This document shows, one piece after another, positions 21,031 through 29,792 of a DNA stretch of 60,229 nt. Both the position numbers and the translations under genes were made by a program. Below the pieces are notes generated by a model. The model made no database searches, was not told the DNA's origin, and saw nothing but the letters and a program-made list of their open reading frames with translations. The stretch is from an uncultured Rhodopila sp. (GTDB taxonomy: Bacteria > Pseudomonadota > Alphaproteobacteria > Acetobacterales > Acetobacteraceae), in assembly GCA_903932145.1 (NCBI GenBank), contig CAIZFE010000088.1, forward strand, positions 1-60,229, in the 5' to 3' direction. Positions within the stretch are counted from its first letter, which is position 1. Each line of letters begins with the position of its first letter.

Positions 21031-23088
21031 GTGAACGCCGAAACGCTTGCCCCCCTTTTCGCGCCCCTGACCAGTCTGCGCGGCATAGGCCCGGCGGCGG
21101 CTGGTTTGATCGCGCGTGCGGCCGGCGGGGACCGGGTGATCGATCTGCTGTTCCACATGCCCGAGTCGTACCTCGACCGCAGCGCCAGACCGACGATTCG
21201 CGACGCGAAACCGGGGACTGTGGCGACCCTGGCGGTAGAGGTGGTGCGGCACGAACGGCCGGCAACCTCCCGCCAACCCTGGCGGATTATCGTCAAGGAC
21301 GACACCGGAACGGCCGAACTGGTGTTTTTCAAATTTACTCGCGAAGCCCAGATGCCGGCCGGCGCGAAACTATTGGTGTCGGGCAAGCTCGATTCGTTCA
21401 ACGGCCGGCTGACCATCGCGCATCCTGAACACTTGGTGCCGATCGATCAGGCCGACCGCATTCCGGCCATCGAGCCGGTGTGGCCGCTGACCGCGGGGCT
21501 ATGGCCTCGGCAAATCGCCACCGGGCTGGCCCAAGGCCTCGATCTGCTGCCCGATTTTCCGGAATGGCACGACCCGGCGCTGCTGAAACGCGAGAAATGG
21601 CCGCCCTTCAGGGACGCCATGCGCGCCGTGCAGTCCCCGACCACCGGCGAGCCCGAACGGCAAAACCGAGCACGGTTGGCTTACGACGAACTGTTCGCGG
21701 GACAGGTGGCGACGGCGCTGATTCGCGGCCGCGTCCGCGCCCGATCCGGCAAACCGCTGATGGGCGACTCGCATCTGCGCGACATTGCGATGGAGCGATT
21801 TGGATTCGCGCCGACCGGATCACAGGTGAAGGCACTGGCAGAGATCGACGCTGATCTCGCATCCCCCCGCCGAATGCTGCGGCTGCTGCAAGGCGATGTC
21901 GGATCGGGCAAGACCCTGGTGGCTCTGTTGGCGATGTTGCGGGCGGTGGAGGCCGGCAAGCAGGCCGCTTTGATGGCGCCGACCGAGGTGCTGGCCAAAC
22001 AACATCACCGAACCCTGACCCGGCTGTGCCCGGTTCCGGTCGCCCTGCTGACCGGCTCCATCAAAGGCAAGGAACGCGCGCGTCTGCTGCGCGGCATCAA
22101 GGATGGCTCGATCCAGGTAGTCGTCGGCACCCACGCCCTGTTTCAGGATGCCGTGGAATACCGGGACCTCGCTTTGGCGGTGATCGACGAACAGCACCGG
22201 TTTGGCGTCAACCAGCGCCTGACCCTCGGCGGCAAGGGCGAGTGGACCGACGTGCTGATCATGACCGCCACGCCGATCCCCCGCACGCTATTGCTCACGC
22301 AATGGGGCGAGATGGATGTCAGCCGCCTGACCGAAAAACCCGCCGGCCGCCTGCCGATTCGCACGACCCTGCACTCACTGGGGACCATGCCAACGGTGCT
22401 GGAGGGGATCGCGCGCAAATTGGACGAAGGCGCGCAGGTGTACTGGGTCTGCCCGCTGGTTAACGAAAGCGAAGCTTTGGACGTTGCCGCCGCGGAAGAC
22501 CGCTACGCCCATCTTCGGGGCCTGTTTGGCGACCGGGTCGGCTTGGCGCACGGCCAGCAAACACCCGAAATCCGCGACGCGGCGTTGGCCGCGTTTACAG
22601 CCGGAACCATCCGCCTGTTGGTCGCGACCACAGTCGTGGAGGTCGGAGTCGATGTGCCCACCGCCTCGGTCATGGTGATCGAGCATGCCGAACGCTTCGG
22701 ACTGGCGCAGCTTCACCAGCTCCGTGGCCGGGTCGGGCGCGGCGACGACGCCAGCTTCTGCCTGCTGCTGCACGAGGACTGGGTGTCCGAAACCGCCCGT
22801 CGCCGTCTGACGCTGCTGCGCGACACCGACGACGGCTTCCTCATCGCCGACGAGGATTTTCGCCTTCGCGGCGGCGGCGATGCGCTCGGTACCCGCCAGG
22901 CTGGCCTGCCGGGCTACAAACTGGCTGATCCAATGGACCACGAACCGCTGCTGCACATGGCGCATCGCGATGCCGCCGTGCTGCTATCGCGCGATCCCGG
23001 GCTGGAAACCCCGCGCGGCCGGGCGGTGAGACTTTTGTTAAATTTGTTCGAGCGCAATGTCGCCATGCGCACGCTCGCGGCAGGATGA
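21031..23088 (+). CDS. recG: ATP-dependent DNA helicase RecG
   Basis: 685 residues from GTG 21031 (MNAETLAPLFAPLTSLRGIG). Regresses stalled replication forks and processes branched DNA. Wedge/OB domain (~55-145), then SF2 helicase lobes: Walker A GDVGSGKT at about 288, DEQH at about 386, TATPIPRTLLLTQWGEMD, and motif VI QLRGRVGRG near 570. The TRG motif region GRVGRGDDASFCLLLH is present. An upstream continuation of the frame to 20902 overlaps sdhE and is rejected. Divergent from sdhE-mfd. Confidence 0.94.
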   Translation: MNAETLAPLFAPLTSLRGIGPAAAGLIARAAGGDRVIDLLFHMPESYLDRSARPTIRDAKPGTVATLAVEVVRHERPATSRQPWRIIVKDDTGTAELVFFKFTREAQMPAGAKLLVSGKLDSFNGRLTIAHPEHLVPIDQADRIPAIEPVWPLTAGLWPRQIATGLAQGLDLLPDFPEWHDPALLKREKWPPFRDAMRAVQSPTTGEPERQNRARLAYDELFAGQVATALIRGRVRARSGKPLMGDSHLRDIAMERFGFAPTGSQVKALAEIDADLASPRRMLRLLQGDVGSGKTLVALLAMLRAVEAGKQAALMAPTEVLAKQHHRTLTRLCPVPVALLTGSIKGKERARLLRGIKDGSIQVVVGTHALFQDAVEYRDLALAVIDEQHRFGVNQRLTLGGKGEWTDVLIMTATPIPRTLLLTQWGEMDVSRLTEKPAGRLPIRTTLHSLGTMPTVLEGIARKLDEGAQVYWVCPLVNESEALDVAAAEDRYAHLRGLFGDRVGLAHGQQTPEIRDAALAAFTAGTIRLLVATTVVEVGVDVPTASVMVIEHAERFGLAQLHQLRGRVGRGDDASFCLLLHEDWVSETARRRLTLLRDTDDGFLIADEDFRLRGGGDALGTRQAGLPGYKLADPMDHEPLLHMAHRDAAVLLSRDPGLETPRGRAVRLLLNLFERNVAMRTLAAG

Positions 23089-23134
23089 ATGAAGCCTCTG
23101 GCCACGACTCGAACTGAACACGCATCCTCGGTAT

Positions 23135-26100
23135 ATGCATATCGTGCCCATCGCTCCTGACATCGACCCAGCCCTTGCCATACGAGAAGGTGACATCCGG
23201 CGGATTTTTCCGCCCGGAACCCTGACGGCCGGCCGTTCCTATGAGCAGCGGGGGCGGGTGCAGGATTTGGAGATCGTGGCGCGCGGCGCGGTTATTACCG
23301 CCACGACGCAGGGAACCCGGCCCGATCCGTATGTACAAAGCCTGAAGGTCAGCCGGTCTCCCAACAACGGGATCAAGATCGCCGGCGCCTGTTCGTGTTC
23401 GATCGGGCGCGGCTGCAAGCATCTCGCGGCAGTCCTGATCGCGGCACAGCGGAAGGAACTGCACATCCCGCGGCATCAGGAGTCGCTGTTTCCGCCTGCG
23501 GCCAAGGTCCCTGCGCCCGTTCCGGCCGCGCTGCCGGCGCAGATCCAAACCTGGCTGGCGGACTTCGACAAGGACGAGGAAGAGCCGACCGAGGAGTACC
23601 CGGCGGCGATCCGCACCCGGGTTTTCTATGTCCTTGAGGCCGCACCGCACACCATCGGCGTGCCGCAACTGCGGATCGATCCGATGACGGTCACGCTGCT
23701 GAAAAGTGGCTTTCCCGGCACGATCAAGCGCTACAATCCCAATCAGATTCAAACCCCGGCTAAGTACATCCGCCCGTCAGACCGCATCATTCTGACCCGG
23801 CTGTCTCGCCGCAACGGTCACCCCGCCCCGCAGGGCGACGATGACCCGTTGGATACACTGCGCCGCATTCTGGCCACCGGGCGCGCCCGGTGGGGGACAG
23901 CGGAGGGCATCGCCATGGCCGAGGGGCCGGAACGGCAAGGCCAGATCACCTGGGCCACAAGGCCGGATGCCTCGCAACAGGCGACCCTGGCGTTGGATGA
24001 GGGCCTGATCGGGGTCCGCATCCCCGCGCCCTGGTATGTTGATCCCGTCGCCGGACTCATGGGTCCGGTCGGCATGGCCATCCCGGCCCGCCTGGCCGTG
24101 CGCTTGCTGAACGCGCCGTCCATCCCGCCCGAAGCGGCGGCCGAAGTGCGGGCGCAACTGTCCAAACGGATGCCCGCGACGAAGATGCCGGTGCCGTCGG
24201 AGCTACAGCCGCCCGCGCAGATCCATGACAAACTGCGCCCCGTGGTGCGGCTGATCAACGGTACGTTGCCGAGTGACCCGAGTTATGGGCGGGGTTCCGC
24301 GACGGTGATCGGGCGCGGGCTGTACGCGGTGCCTTTGCTGCGGCTGTCCTACCAATACGGGCCGATTACGCTGCCTCGCAGCCGCAATCCGCAGCCGCGC
24401 ATCACCGTGCAGGATGGCACGCTGTACGAGATCGAACGCGATCGTTCGGCGGAAACCGCGGTGATCGCGGAACTGACCAGCCTGGGATTCGGGTCGGTGC
24501 ACGAGGTCGTGCCGGTCTATTACCAGCACGCCCACACCGACGATTTCGCCCTACGCGAGTATGGCCCGAACCCGACCTGGATGCAGATCGTGACCCAGGA
24601 AGTGCCCCGGTTGCGGCATGCCGGCTGGACGATCGACATCGACGCGGACTTCCCGGTCCAGGTGCTGTCGGCCGATGCCGAGATCGAAGCCGAACTGGTG
24701 GAAGGTTCCGGCATCGACTGGCTGGAACTGCATCTCGGCGTCACCGTCGATGGCGAGCAGGTCGATCTGGTTCCGGCCCTGGTGCGGATGATCATCCGCC
24801 CGGAAACCGCCTTGCTGATCGAGGGACCGGACGACAAGCCTTTTCTGCTGCCCTTGCTCGACGGCCGGACGCTGTCGCTGCCGATGTCACGCATTCGCCC
24901 CACGTTGCAGGCGCTGTTGGAGCTTTGGGCCAGCGGCGGGATCGACGCGGACGCCGAACGCATCGGGTTCAGCCGGCTGGATGCCGCCGACCTCGCCGGG
25001 CTGGAAGAACGCACCGGCCTGGTGTGGCGCGGTGGCGAGGCGTTGCGGGACCTCGGACGGACGTTGCGGGTGTCGGGCGGGATTCCGAAGACTGTCATTC
25101 CTGAAACGTTTCTGGCGACGTTGCGGCCGTATCAGGGACAGGGCGTCGATTGGTTGCAGTTCCTCGGTTCGGCCGGTCTGGGCGGCGTGCTGGCAGACGA
25201 CATGGGGCTGGGCAAGACCGTGCAGACCCTGGCGCATCTGATGATCGAAAAAGCCGCTGGACGGCTGGACCGGCCGTCGCTGATCGTCTGCCCGACCAGT
25301 CTGATTCCGAACTGGACGGCCGAGGCCAGGCGTTTCGCGCCCGAGTTGTCGGTGTTGGTGTTGCACGGGTCGGCGCGCAAGGCCGGTTTCAAAGGGATTC
25401 CGACACACGATCTGGTGCTGACCACATACCCGTTACTGACCCGCGACCATGAGGTGCTGCTGGTTCAGGAGTGGCACGCGGTCATTCTGGACGAGGCGCA
25501 GTTCATCAAGAACCCCAACGCCGAAACGACCCGTCAGGCATTGCGGCTGAAGGCACGGCAGCGCCTGTGCCTGTCCGGGACACCATTGCAAAACCATCTC
25601 GGTGAATTGTGGTCGTTATTCGACTTCCTGGCGCCCGGCTTCCTCGGCACCCAAAAGTCGTTCAAAAGCCGTTACCGTAACCCGATTGAGAAACAAGGCG
25701 ACGTCGAACGGCAAGAACTGCTGACGCGGCGTATCCGGCCGTTCATGCTGCGCCGGACCAAAGAGGAAGTCATTACCGAACTGCCGCCCAAGACCGAAAT
25801 CGTCGAGCCGGTGGAAATGGAAACCAATCAACGCGCGATCTACGAGGCGATCCGCCTGTCGATGCACGCCAAAGTCCAGGCGGCCATCGCGCAAAAAGGT
25901 CTGGCGCGGTCAGGTATTATCATCCTCGACGCCCTGCTGAAGATGCGTCAGGCCTGCTGCGATCCCCGCTTGCTGAAACTGAAGACGGTTGCCAAATCGA
26001 AAGCCGGCTCAGCAAAATTGGACCGCCTGATGGAGATGCTCAGCATCATGTTCGCCGAAGGCCGGCGCGTACTGCTGTTCTCGCAATTCACCGAGATGCT

Positions 26101-26521
26101 GGCATTGATTCAGGCTCGGCTTGAGGAAGACGGCGTCGAGTACGTGAAACTGACCGGCGATACGAAGGACCGAGCGACTCCGGTGAAGAAATTCCAGGCC
26201 GGCGATGTGCCGCTGTTCCTGATCAGCCTGAAAGCCGGTGGTGTGGGACTGAACCTGACTGCCGCCGATACGGTTATTCATTACGACCCATGGTGGAACC
26301 CGGCGGTCGAGGACCAGGCCACCGATCGCGCCCATCGGATCGGTCAAACAAAGAAGGTATTCGTGCACCGGTTGGTGACGCTGGGAACCATCGAGGAAAA
26401 GATGGAAGTGCTGAAAGAGAAAAAACGCGCCATCGTCGCCAGCGTGATGGATGCCGAACACGGCGGGGCGTTGACCATGACCGAGGCGGATGTCGAGGAA
26501 CTGTTCGCGGCGGCCGGGTAG
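23135..26521 (+). CDS. SNF2-family DEAD/DEAH helicase with N-terminal SWIM zinc finger
   Basis: 1128 residues. Residues ~85-100 form a SWIM finger (CSC then CKH: ACSCSIGRGCKHLAAVL). A long middle region (~150-650) with no recognised catalytic motif precedes the SNF2 translocase: Walker A DDMGLGKT near 688, DEAQFIKN near 786, FMLRRTKEEV, and helicase C motifs VLLFSQFTEML, GLNLTAADTVIHYDPWW, and ATDRAHRIGQTKKVFVHRLV. Bacterial SWIM-SNF2 proteins are related to HepA/RapA and are thought to remodel nucleoprotein or RNA polymerase complexes. It follows recG by 46 bp on the same strand, so co-transcription is plausible. No ribosome-binding site seen for ATG 23135. Confidence 0.88.
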   Translation: MHIVPIAPDIDPALAIREGDIRRIFPPGTLTAGRSYEQRGRVQDLEIVARGAVITATTQGTRPDPYVQSLKVSRSPNNGIKIAGACSCSIGRGCKHLAAVLIAAQRKELHIPRHQESLFPPAAKVPAPVPAALPAQIQTWLADFDKDEEEPTEEYPAAIRTRVFYVLEAAPHTIGVPQLRIDPMTVTLLKSGFPGTIKRYNPNQIQTPAKYIRPSDRIILTRLSRRNGHPAPQGDDDPLDTLRRILATGRARWGTAEGIAMAEGPERQGQITWATRPDASQQATLALDEGLIGVRIPAPWYVDPVAGLMGPVGMAIPARLAVRLLNAPSIPPEAAAEVRAQLSKRMPATKMPVPSELQPPAQIHDKLRPVVRLINGTLPSDPSYGRGSATVIGRGLYAVPLLRLSYQYGPITLPRSRNPQPRITVQDGTLYEIERDRSAETAVIAELTSLGFGSVHEVVPVYYQHAHTDDFALREYGPNPTWMQIVTQEVPRLRHAGWTIDIDADFPVQVLSADAEIEAELVEGSGIDWLELHLGVTVDGEQVDLVPALVRMIIRPETALLIEGPDDKPFLLPLLDGRTLSLPMSRIRPTLQALLELWASGGIDADAERIGFSRLDAADLAGLEERTGLVWRGGEALRDLGRTLRVSGGIPKTVIPETFLATLRPYQGQGVDWLQFLGSAGLGGVLADDMGLGKTVQTLAHLMIEKAAGRLDRPSLIVCPTSLIPNWTAEARRFAPELSVLVLHGSARKAGFKGIPTHDLVLTTYPLLTRDHEVLLVQEWHAVILDEAQFIKNPNAETTRQALRLKARQRLCLSGTPLQNHLGELWSLFDFLAPGFLGTQKSFKSRYRNPIEKQGDVERQELLTRRIRPFMLRRTKEEVITELPPKTEIVEPVEMETNQRAIYEAIRLSMHAKVQAAIAQKGLARSGIIILDALLKMRQACCDPRLLKLKTVAKSKAGSAKLDRLMEMLSIMFAEGRRVLLFSQFTEMLALIQARLEEDGVEYVKLTGDTKDRATPVKKFQAGDVPLFLISLKAGGVGLNLTAADTVIHYDPWWNPAVEDQATDRAHRIGQTKKVFVHRLVTLGTIEEKMEVLKEKKRAIVASVMDAEHGGALTMTEADVEELFAAAG

Positions 26522-26557
26522 CAATGTGTCGGGGAGCAAAGCCGCGGCCTTACTTGA

Positions 26558-26692
26558 TCGTCATGGTGGGCGAAGGCCGGTTGCGCATATCGTTACCCTG
26601 GGCGAGGCGCGGTTCGCATCATCGTCATGGTGCGCAAAGGCGCGACGTTGCATTGTCGTCATGGTGCGCGAAGGCGCACCATCCACGTCTTT
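26558..26692 (+). repeat. Left hairpin repeats (two partial units, one full unit)
   Basis: Three successive units begin with TCGTCATGGTG: at about 26558 (truncated after GGGCGAAGGCC), at about 26622 (truncated after GCGCAAAGGCGC) and a full one at 26656-26692. The full unit is a 9-bp stem (ATGGTGCGC / GCGCACCAT) with a GAAG tetraloop at 26661-26682, followed by the tail CCACGTCTT. Confidence 0.85.
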
Positions 26693-26705
26693 GGACACCC
26701 CTTCG

Positions 26706-26732
26706 AAGGTAAAATGCACAGTCCTTTACCTT
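26706..26732. promoter_or_regulatory. 8-bp inverted repeat in the leader of the GIY-YIG gene
   Basis: AAGGTAAA (26706-26713) and TTTACCTT (26725-26732) form a perfect inverted repeat with an 11-bp spacer, 30 bp before the GIY-YIG start; a third partial half-site GGTAAAACC lies at about 26749. It could be an operator or a leader hairpin that hides the start region. Structure is seen; function is inferred. Confidence 0.4.
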
Positions 26733-26762
26733 TCATAAACCTTTCTCCGGTAAAACCTGCCG

Positions 26763-27053
26763 ATGAAGGGCGGTTGGGTTTACATCATGACGAACAGACC
26801 GGACGGGACACTATATGTCGGTGTCACCTCGGACATCGTCCGGCGCGCCTACGAACACCGCAACGGACTAACCGGCGGCTTCACAGCCAGATATTGCCTT
26901 CACCGGCTTGTTTGGCTTGAACGGCACGATGACATCCTGATTGCGATCAGGAGAGAGAAGGCGATCAAGGGCTGGCCGCGTGACTGGAAAACCCGGTTGA
27001 TTCGACACGCAAACTGGAATTGGGACAACCTTTACGAGACGCTGTTCATCTGA
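26763..27053 (+). CDS. Small stand-alone GIY-YIG endonuclease (URI/UvrC-N type)
   Basis: 96 residues, consisting only of a GIY-YIG domain: VYIMTNRPDGTLYVGVTSDI gives the two tyrosines (Tyr7, Tyr18), then VRRAYEHRNG with the catalytic arginine region and REKAIKGWPRDWKTRLI with the conserved Glu/Lys. C-terminus NWNWDNLYETLFI is typical of the alphaproteobacterial small GIY-YIG group. GIY-YIG enzymes cut DNA in UvrC, homing endonucleases and restriction enzymes; the role of this short class is unknown. It lies inside inverted hairpin repeats, unlike all its neighbours, which suggests it belongs to an element rather than to the flanking operons. Confidence 0.9.
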   Translation: MKGGWVYIMTNRPDGTLYVGVTSDIVRRAYEHRNGLTGGFTARYCLHRLVWLERHDDILIAIRREKAIKGWPRDWKTRLIRHANWNWDNLYETLFI

Positions 27054-27130
27054 AGAACAATGGCCGGCTGCCAAAACCGTTAGCGCTCGCATCTTGCTTT
27101 TGCTAATCCGCGAAGGTCGGGCTAATTATA

Positions 27131-27183
27131 AAAACGTGGATGGTGCGCCTTCGCGCACCATAACGATAATGTGAAACCGCGGC
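27131..27183 (-). repeat. Right hairpin repeat, inverted relative to the left copies
   Basis: The reverse complement reads ATCGTTATGGTGCGC-GAAG-GCGCACCAT-CCACGTTTT, i.e. the same stem, loop and tail as the left full unit; the outer flank carries CCGCGGCTT, matching AAGCCGCGG on the left end. Orientation is such that the CCACGT tails point inward at both ends, towards the GIY-YIG gene. Confidence 0.85.
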
Positions 27184-27272
27184 TTGACGCACCTTGACGA
27201 TCATCACAGACCGACCCTGAGCGCCCCGGGACGACACGGTAAGGGCCGGGCCCATCAACCGCCGACGATCCC

Positions 27273-28538
27273 CTACCCGGCCAAAGTCTCCACGATGCTC
27301 GCCAATGACGGCACGCTCACGGACGGCCCGACCGTCGCCAACGTCGGCACCCCACGGAAATGCCGCGCCGCTGCGCGCCTGATATCCGCCTCGGTCACCG
27401 CATTGATCTTGGCCAGCACTTCCTCCATCGGAACCACCCGATCGAACGTCTGGATCTGCCGAGCCAGTTGTTCGCAGCGGCTGCCGGTGGATTCCAGCGA
27501 CATCAGCAAGCTCGCCTTCAACTGCGCCCGCGCGCGGCCGAGTTCAGGCTCCGTAATGTGCTGCTGCACCTTGCCTAGTTCCGCCAGCATCACCGGCATC
27601 AGTTCCGCCGCCTCGCTCTCGCCGGTGCCAGCGTAGATACCGAACAATCCGCCATCCTTGAACGGCGCGGCGAACGAGTAGATCGAATATACCAGCCCAC
27701 GCTTCTCGCGGATTTCCTGAAACAGCCGCGACGACATGCCACCGCCCAACAGCGTGGACAGCATGATCGTCGGGTAATAATCCACATCGGCATAGCCGAC
27801 GGAGGGAAAGCCGAGCACGACATGCACCTGATCCAGGTCGCGCTCTTCGCGGAATTCGCCGCCCTTGTAGAGTGCATCCTCGTGCGGCTCGGGCGGTTGG
27901 CCCGGCAGATCGCCGAAATGCTTTTGCACCAGATCGAGCACGTCCCCGTGCCGCAGTTTGCCGGCGGCGGCGATCACTACGTTGTTATTGGTGTAATTCC
28001 GGCCCATGTACTCGGTCAGCACCGACCGCTTCATGTTGCGAATGCCGTCCTCTGACCCCAGCACCGGACGTCCCAGCGACTGACCCGGATACGCTGTGGT
28101 CTGGAAATGATCGAAGATGATGTCATCCGGCGTGTCGTTCGCCTGACCGATCTCTTGCAGGATCACGCCCCGCTCACGCTCCAGCTCCTCCGGCTCGAAC
28201 ACCGAGTGGGTCAGGATGTCGCCGATGATGTCGAACCCCAGCGCAGTGTCTTCCTTCAGCATCTTGACGTAGTAGGCGGTCTGCTCGCGCGCCGTGTAGG
28301 CGTTGATGTGGCCGCCGACGGCCTCGACTTCCTCGGCAATGGCCGCCGCGCTGCGGGTGGTCGTGCCCTTGAACGCCATATGCTCCAGAAAGTGGGAGAC
28401 GCCATTTTCCGCTTCGGACTCGTTGCGCGAACCGGTGGCGACATAGGCGCCGATAGACACGGTTTCGACACGTTCCATCCGTTCCGTGACAACGGTCAGG
28501 CCGGACGGCAGGCGGGTTAGCTGGATCGACTCATCCAT
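27273..28538 (-). CDS. M16-family zinc metallopeptidase (processing-peptidase beta-like)
   Basis: 421 residues from ATG 28538 (MDESIQLTRLPSGLTVVTER). The inverted zinc motif HxxEH is intact at His49, Glu52, His53 (VSHFLEHMAFKGT); the downstream glutamate lies in ELERERGVILQEI. Two M16 halves are present, with the C-terminal inactive domain containing GGGMSSRLFQEIREKRGLVY. This single-chain type is the bacterial relative of the mitochondrial processing peptidase beta subunit; no signal peptide, so cytosolic action is expected. Upstream frame extension to 28709 overlaps the GST leader and is not used. Divergent from the GST gene. Confidence 0.92.
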   Translation of the reverse strand: MDESIQLTRLPSGLTVVTERMERVETVSIGAYVATGSRNESEAENGVSHFLEHMAFKGTTTRSAAAIAEEVEAVGGHINAYTAREQTAYYVKMLKEDTALGFDIIGDILTHSVFEPEELERERGVILQEIGQANDTPDDIIFDHFQTTAYPGQSLGRPVLGSEDGIRNMKRSVLTEYMGRNYTNNNVVIAAAGKLRHGDVLDLVQKHFGDLPGQPPEPHEDALYKGGEFREERDLDQVHVVLGFPSVGYADVDYYPTIMLSTLLGGGMSSRLFQEIREKRGLVYSIYSFAAPFKDGGLFGIYAGTGESEAAELMPVMLAELGKVQQHITEPELGRARAQLKASLLMSLESTGSRCEQLARQIQTFDRVVPMEEVLAKINAVTEADIRRAAARHFRGVPTLATVGPSVSVPSLASIVETLAG

Positions 28539-28683
28539 AACAGGGCTTCTCTTCGACAATGTCTCCCATGCATATGGGGTCGCCGGGAGCGGCGCAACGA
28601 AAGAACATGCAATCGCCCCCCTTTGACGTTCCGGCGCCAAAGCGGGATGGTGCGCCGAACACCACAAACCGGGAGAAACCGCC

Positions 28684-29382
28684 ATGATCGACCTTTGGAC
28701 CTGGCCCACGCCGAACGGTCACAAAATCCACATCGCACTGGAAGAGCTCGAGCTGCCCTACAAGGTGATCCCGATCAACATCGGCAAGGGTGACCAGTTC
28801 CAGCCGGAGTTCCTGGCGATCACGCCGAACCATCGCATCCCGGCCATTGTCGATCCCGACGGCCCCGGCGGTAAGCCGCTGCACTTGTTCGAGTCCGCTG
28901 CGATCATGATCTACCTGTCGGAAAAGACCGGCGGCAAACTGATCCCGGCCGACCCGGTCGGGCGGTACACCTGCCTGCAGTGGATGATGTTCCAGATGGG
29001 AGGCACCGGCCCGATGTTCGGCCAATACAACCATTTCGCGAATTACGCGGTCGAGAAGATCCCGTACGCGATCGAGCGCTATACCAACGAGGTGAAGCGT
29101 CTGCACCGCGTGCTCGACAAACGTCTGAGTGAGTCCGAGTACCTCGCCGGCCCCGACTACACGATGGCTGACATCATTAACTTCCCCTGGATTCGCAATC
29201 CGGAGCGCCGCAACATCGACCTGTCCGACTACCCCAATGTCAAACGCTGGCACGACACAATTGCCGCAAGACCAGCGGTGCAACGCGGCGTCGAGGTCCT
29301 GTCAGAAAACCAACGCAAAGGTCAAATGACCGACGCCGAACGGGAAGTCATGTTCGGCAAGACCCAGTTCGCCGCCCGGTAG
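28684..29382 (+). CDS. Glutathione S-transferase, Nu/YfcG-like
   Basis: 232 residues. N-terminal thioredoxin-like domain (1-~85) starts MIDLWTWPTPNGHKIHIALE, with the Thr/Asn-containing active-site loop TPNGHK typical of the YfcG/YghU (Nu) class rather than a Ser or Cys type; NHRIPAIVD and FESAAIMIYL form the glutathione site. C-terminal helical domain from ~95. Such enzymes often show disulphide reductase or peroxidase activity. GGGAG precedes ATG 28684. No operon partner. A GC hairpin (GGGGGAACCCCC, about 29394-29405) after the stop may end the transcript. Confidence 0.9.
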   Translation: MIDLWTWPTPNGHKIHIALEELELPYKVIPINIGKGDQFQPEFLAITPNHRIPAIVDPDGPGGKPLHLFESAAIMIYLSEKTGGKLIPADPVGRYTCLQWMMFQMGGTGPMFGQYNHFANYAVEKIPYAIERYTNEVKRLHRVLDKRLSESEYLAGPDYTMADIINFPWIRNPERRNIDLSDYPNVKRWHDTIAARPAVQRGVEVLSENQRKGQMTDAEREVMFGKTQFAAR

Positions 29383-29438
29383 CCGATCCAGCGGGGGAAC
29401 CCCCGGCGGCAGACACCGTCGGGGCGGCGCGGACGCCA

Positions 29439-29702
29439 TCAATTGTGGGGTAGCAAAAAACTTACCCCAAGCAGCGTCGCCCATACCCACATCGCGACCA
29501 TAAAGGCCAACTGGAACAGAAAGTTACGGTGCAGGCGCACGGCGTCATCATCCCGAACCACGCCAGCCGCCATCGCCGGCCCCTTCGCGTCACGTTGACC
29601 TGCCATCACCGAGTCAACAACACGACGAGCCGTGGCACGCTCCATCCCGGAGGCCTCAAGAATTTCGGACATTTTCAATGTATCGAACGGAACAGCGCTC
29701 AT
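29439..29702 (-). CDS. Small membrane-anchored protein, first member of an AVPFDTL-type pair
   Basis: 87 residues. N-terminus MSAVPFDTLKMSEILEASGM is shared with the neighbouring frameshifted gene. One C-terminal membrane helix (NFLFQLAFMVAMWVWATLLG, ~59-82). The N-terminal motif resembles short coiled-coil proteins of the DUF1640/CCDC90 type, but the coiled-coil segment is mostly missing here, so it may be a shortened derivative. No ribosome-binding site is obvious. Function unknown. Confidence 0.55.
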   Translation of the reverse strand: MSAVPFDTLKMSEILEASGMERATARRVVDSVMAGQRDAKGPAMAAGVVRDDDAVRLHRNFLFQLAFMVAMWVWATLLGVSFLLPHN

Positions 29703-29792
29703 ACACTAAATTTAATCCAGTCGCCCGGGTCGCGTCCACCAACTTCCAGTTGCCATACAACTGTATTACCATCTGCGGGCCACAGAAATGGA

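Larger units (their letters stand above)
26539..27183 (+). mobile_element. Putative hairpin-ended element carrying a GIY-YIG nuclease gene
   Basis: A 96-codon GIY-YIG gene is bracketed by inverted copies of one hairpin repeat. The inner 28 bp of the two copies are identical in opposite orientation (26661-26688 and 27134-27161). Outside them both ends show the same order: AAGCCGCGG, about nine mismatched bases, then ATCGT.ATGGTG (left from about 26539, right ending about 27183), so the inverted repeat extends to both outer ends. The left end has three tandem starts of the unit, one complete. No target-site duplication was established. Mobility is inference from this layout; other gene-less copies occur in the window. 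Confidence 0.5.
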
